NCBI GenBank assembly: GCA_042096095.1
Contig: JBELME010000199.1
Coordinates: forward strand, 1 to 8,057
Direction: 5' to 3'
Origin: Enterovibrio sp042096095
GTDB taxonomy: Bacteria > Pseudomonadota > Gammaproteobacteria > Enterobacterales > Vibrionaceae
DNA: 8,057 bases
Made by a program: the position numbers and the translations under genes. Positions 5,848-8,057 of the stretch are shown piece after piece. Below the pieces are notes generated by a model. The model saw nothing but the letters and a program-made list of their open reading frames with translations. It had not been told where the DNA came from and searched no databases. How positions within the stretch are numbered: position 1 is the stretch's first letter; every line of letters begins with the position of its first letter.

Positions 5848-8057
5848 TGACAACTGCCCGCACATATGTTGCCAATACGAATAAGAGTAAAACTATCGCC
5901 TATGAGTTGAACATTACTGGAGTCATCCAGGGGGTTGGGTTCAGACCGTTAGTTTACTGCTTAGCGTATGAAAAAAGTATTGTTGGTTGGGTACAAAACG
6001 ACTGTGGATGTGTGCGAATACACGCTGAAGGCACTGAGCTAGACGTTGAACAATTTGTATTCGACTTACTGAACAATGGGTCGCTAGTTTCCATATCCTT
6101 GCTGGAAAAGAAGCAGGTTAAACTGAGTAATGTAGACTCGTTCACGATAAAAGAAAGCGGTCATGATATAGCGTGCGGGGCGATATCAATCCCCAAAGAG
6201 GTCTATTTGTGTGGAGCGTGTAAAGCTGAGTTACTGTCAAATACTAACCGACGTGGCACCTATAGCTTTATCGCTTGCAGTAAATGTGGTCCACGATTTT
6301 CTATGCTGCGAGCAATGCCATACGACAGAAAGAACATGAGTATGTCAGCATTTCCAATGTGTGAGTTATGTCGTAAAGAATATCAATCGCCAACTGATAG
6401 GCGCTTTCATGCTCAACCAATAAGCTGTCGCGTATGCGGGCCTGAAGTATTTTGTTCAACTGTCGGCGGGCGCGTGGTCTCGCAAGGCGATGTTGATGTT
6501 GTAGCAACGGTTGTCGCATATTTGAATCAAGGCAAAATTGTCGCGTTAAAAAGTATAGGCGGTTATCACTTGCTCTGTGACGCACAAAGCACTGAAGCGG
6601 TAGACCTTTTACGCCAGCGTAAAAATAGACCAGATAAACCTTTCGCGGTCATGCTCCCAGAGCCTCGTGCAGACGAAACAAGTGAGGATTGGTTAGATAA
6701 ATGCGTTGCTGTAGACAGTCATCAAAGAGCGCTCTTACTAAGCCCCGTGCGACCCATTTTACTTGCAAAAAAGCAATCGAATGTACCCATTGCAGATAAC
6801 GTAGCGCCCATGCTTCGTGATTTGGGGGTGATGTTGCCGTGCAGCGGACTGCATTTACTCATTATGCAGCAATTCAATCGCCCCATGGTGGCTACGTCAG
6901 GAAATATTTACGGTGAACCGATGGTCACATCGACGTCATCGGCACAGCAACACCTTACGATGTTGGCAGACATCTTCGTGCACCATAATCGAGACATTTT
7001 TCACAAACTGGATGATTCTGTGCTGCGAACGCTTAAGTCAGGCACCATTCCAATTCGCCTGGGGCGGGGTATAAGTCCGATAGAATTATCATTGCCATAT
7101 ACTGTGCAGGAACCAATGCTTGCTGTTGGCGCGAATCAGAAAAATACAGTCGCAATAGCTTTGAACAATCGACTTATCGTAACACCGCATATTGGCGACC
7201 TCGATTCTCCGATAATGCAAGCGCACTTTGAAAAATGTATCAGTGACTTTCAAGCTCTCTATCATGTTCATCCACAGCGTATTCTTTGCGATAGCCATCC
7301 TGGCTATATCAGTTCCCGTTGGGCCAAAGGCAGTGAACTACCGACTACTAAAGTTTTACATCACCACGCTCATGCATCAGCGTGGGCATTAGCTGCTGAA
7401 ATATCGACACCAAGCTTGGTTTTCGTGTGGGATGGAACGGGATTAGGCGAGAATGGCGAGATGTGGGGAGGGGAAGTTTTTTGTGGGACGCCGGGCAATT
7501 GGAAACGTGTTGCCTCATTAGCGCCTATGAAGTTGCAAGGCGGCAACAAGGTTCCAAATCAACCATGGCGAAGTGCAGCATCACTAGTGTGGGGTACTAA
7601 TTTCACCGGCATTGATTTTAAACCATTTGATCCACAACAATTAAGCTACAACGCATGGCAAAACGAACTCAATTGTCATGTTAGTAGTTCAATGGGAAGA
7701 CTGTTCGACGCGGCGGCATTTGCCTGCTGTGAACAGAGCGAAGTCTCTTATGAAGGGCAGGCGCCGATGATGTTGGAAAGCGTTGCGTCGACGCCCTCTA
7801 AGGTTATGCCGTTAACGTTGGTCCAGAAAAACGACGAATTTATTCAAATGGATTGGCGAACACTGGTACCGGAACTATTTGATTTCAAAGTGTCTCCTCA
7901 AACTCGTGCTGCAAATTTCCACGCTTCGTTAATTGAAACGGTATGGGAGGTAACCCTACATTGCCGTAAAAAGTTTAATTTTGACCACATTGGATTGGCA
8001 GGAGGCGTCTTCCAAAATCGCATTTTGTGTGACGGTATATCACAACGGTTTTTACAA
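5847..8057 (+). CDS. hypF: Carbamoyltransferase HypF, 3' end beyond window
   Basis: The frame is open without a stop from ATG 5847 to the window edge, giving 737 residues. The family has about 750-780, so only the last few dozen codons are missing. HypF uses carbamoyl phosphate and ATP to carbamoylate the C-terminal cysteine of HypE, the source of the cyanide ligands. Domains in order: acylphosphatase (about 18-105) with QGVGFRP (R33) and N51; a double zinc finger with C122/C125, C144/C147, C172/C175 and C194/C197, including PYDR and RRFHAQP; a YrdC/Sua5-like adenylation domain (about 210-405) with RPDKPFAVM, TSGN and LDDSV; and a Kae1-like transferase domain (about 420 on) with HHHAH (505-509), WDGTG, WGGEVF, SSMGRLFDAAAF, SYEGQAP and GGVFQNR. 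Odd points: RLGRGISP replaces the usual RRARGY-x-P, and GGNKVPNQPWR replaces the usual GGD-type motif. hypE is the expected next gene. Confidence 0.97.
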   Translation, partial: MTTARTYVANTNKSKTIAYELNITGVIQGVGFRPLVYCLAYEKSIVGWVQNDCGCVRIHAEGTELDVEQFVFDLLNNGSLVSISLLEKKQVKLSNVDSFTIKESGHDIACGAISIPKEVYLCGACKAELLSNTNRRGTYSFIACSKCGPRFSMLRAMPYDRKNMSMSAFPMCELCRKEYQSPTDRRFHAQPISCRVCGPEVFCSTVGGRVVSQGDVDVVATVVAYLNQGKIVALKSIGGYHLLCDAQSTEAVDLLRQRKNRPDKPFAVMLPEPRADETSEDWLDKCVAVDSHQRALLLSPVRPILLAKKQSNVPIADNVAPMLRDLGVMLPCSGLHLLIMQQFNRPMVATSGNIYGEPMVTSTSSAQQHLTMLADIFVHHNRDIFHKLDDSVLRTLKSGTIPIRLGRGISPIELSLPYTVQEPMLAVGANQKNTVAIALNNRLIVTPHIGDLDSPIMQAHFEKCISDFQALYHVHPQRILCDSHPGYISSRWAKGSELPTTKVLHHHAHASAWALAAEISTPSLVFVWDGTGLGENGEMWGGEVFCGTPGNWKRVASLAPMKLQGGNKVPNQPWRSAASLVWGTNFTGIDFKPFDPQQLSYNAWQNELNCHVSSSMGRLFDAAAFACCEQSEVSYEGQAPMMLESVASTPSKVMPLTLVQKNDEFIQMDWRTLVPELFDFKVSPQTRAANFHASLIETVWEVTLHCRKKFNFDHIGLAGGVFQNRILCDGISQRFLQ

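Overview
The window is a compact, single-strand gene cluster for a periplasmic [NiFe] hydrogenase and its maturation machinery. All genes are on the + strand, and the longest gap between genes is 18 bases. In order it holds: the 3' end of a HupH/HyaF-like maturation gene (1-236); the Tat-exported hydrogenase small subunit hynS (238-1236); the large subunit hynL (1254-3131); a 71-residue secreted or membrane mini-protein with a His-rich N-terminus (3150-3365); and the maturation genes hypC (3365-3592), hypA (3585-3971), hypB (3961-4707), hypD (4714-5847) and hypF (5847 to the window end, lacking its last few dozen codons). I see no promoter, terminator, RNA gene, mobile element or CRISPR array.

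Organism: the base composition is moderate (mid-40s % GC by eye). The protein sequences and the order hupH-hynS-hynL-small orf-hypC-hypA-hypB-hypD-hypF point to a marine gammaproteobacterium of the Alteromonadales. From memory this matches the layout of the hydrogenase cluster of deep-ecotype Alteromonas macleodii. This is inference from gene order and residues, not a database match.

How the genes work together: HypF makes the carbamoyl-derived thiocyanate precursor of the cyanide ligands and normally passes it to HypE, which is not in the window and is probably just downstream. HypC and HypD assemble the Fe(CN)2CO unit, HypC chaperones it to the HynL precursor, and HypA and HypB insert nickel. 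A C-terminal endopeptidase, also outside the window, would then remove the last 15 residues of HynL. The folded HynS-HynL pair crosses the inner membrane using the twin-arginine signal on HynS. HynS keeps ligands for three Fe-S clusters but has no C-terminal membrane helix and lacks the two extra proximal-cluster cysteines of O2-tolerant membrane hydrogenases. It therefore resembles the group 1e (Allochromatium/Thiocapsa HynSL) type. Unlike the Thiocapsa hynS-isp1-isp2-hynL arrangement, no isp1 or isp2 gene lies between the subunits.

The most unusual feature is a strongly basic insertion of about 49 residues in HynL, directly after the helix that follows the N-terminal active-site RICGVC motif. 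The next is the mini-protein between hynL and hypC, whose predicted mature N-terminus begins with three spaced histidines and recalls the start of mature HupE. Otherwise the maturation system is conventional, with a few motif substitutions noted below.
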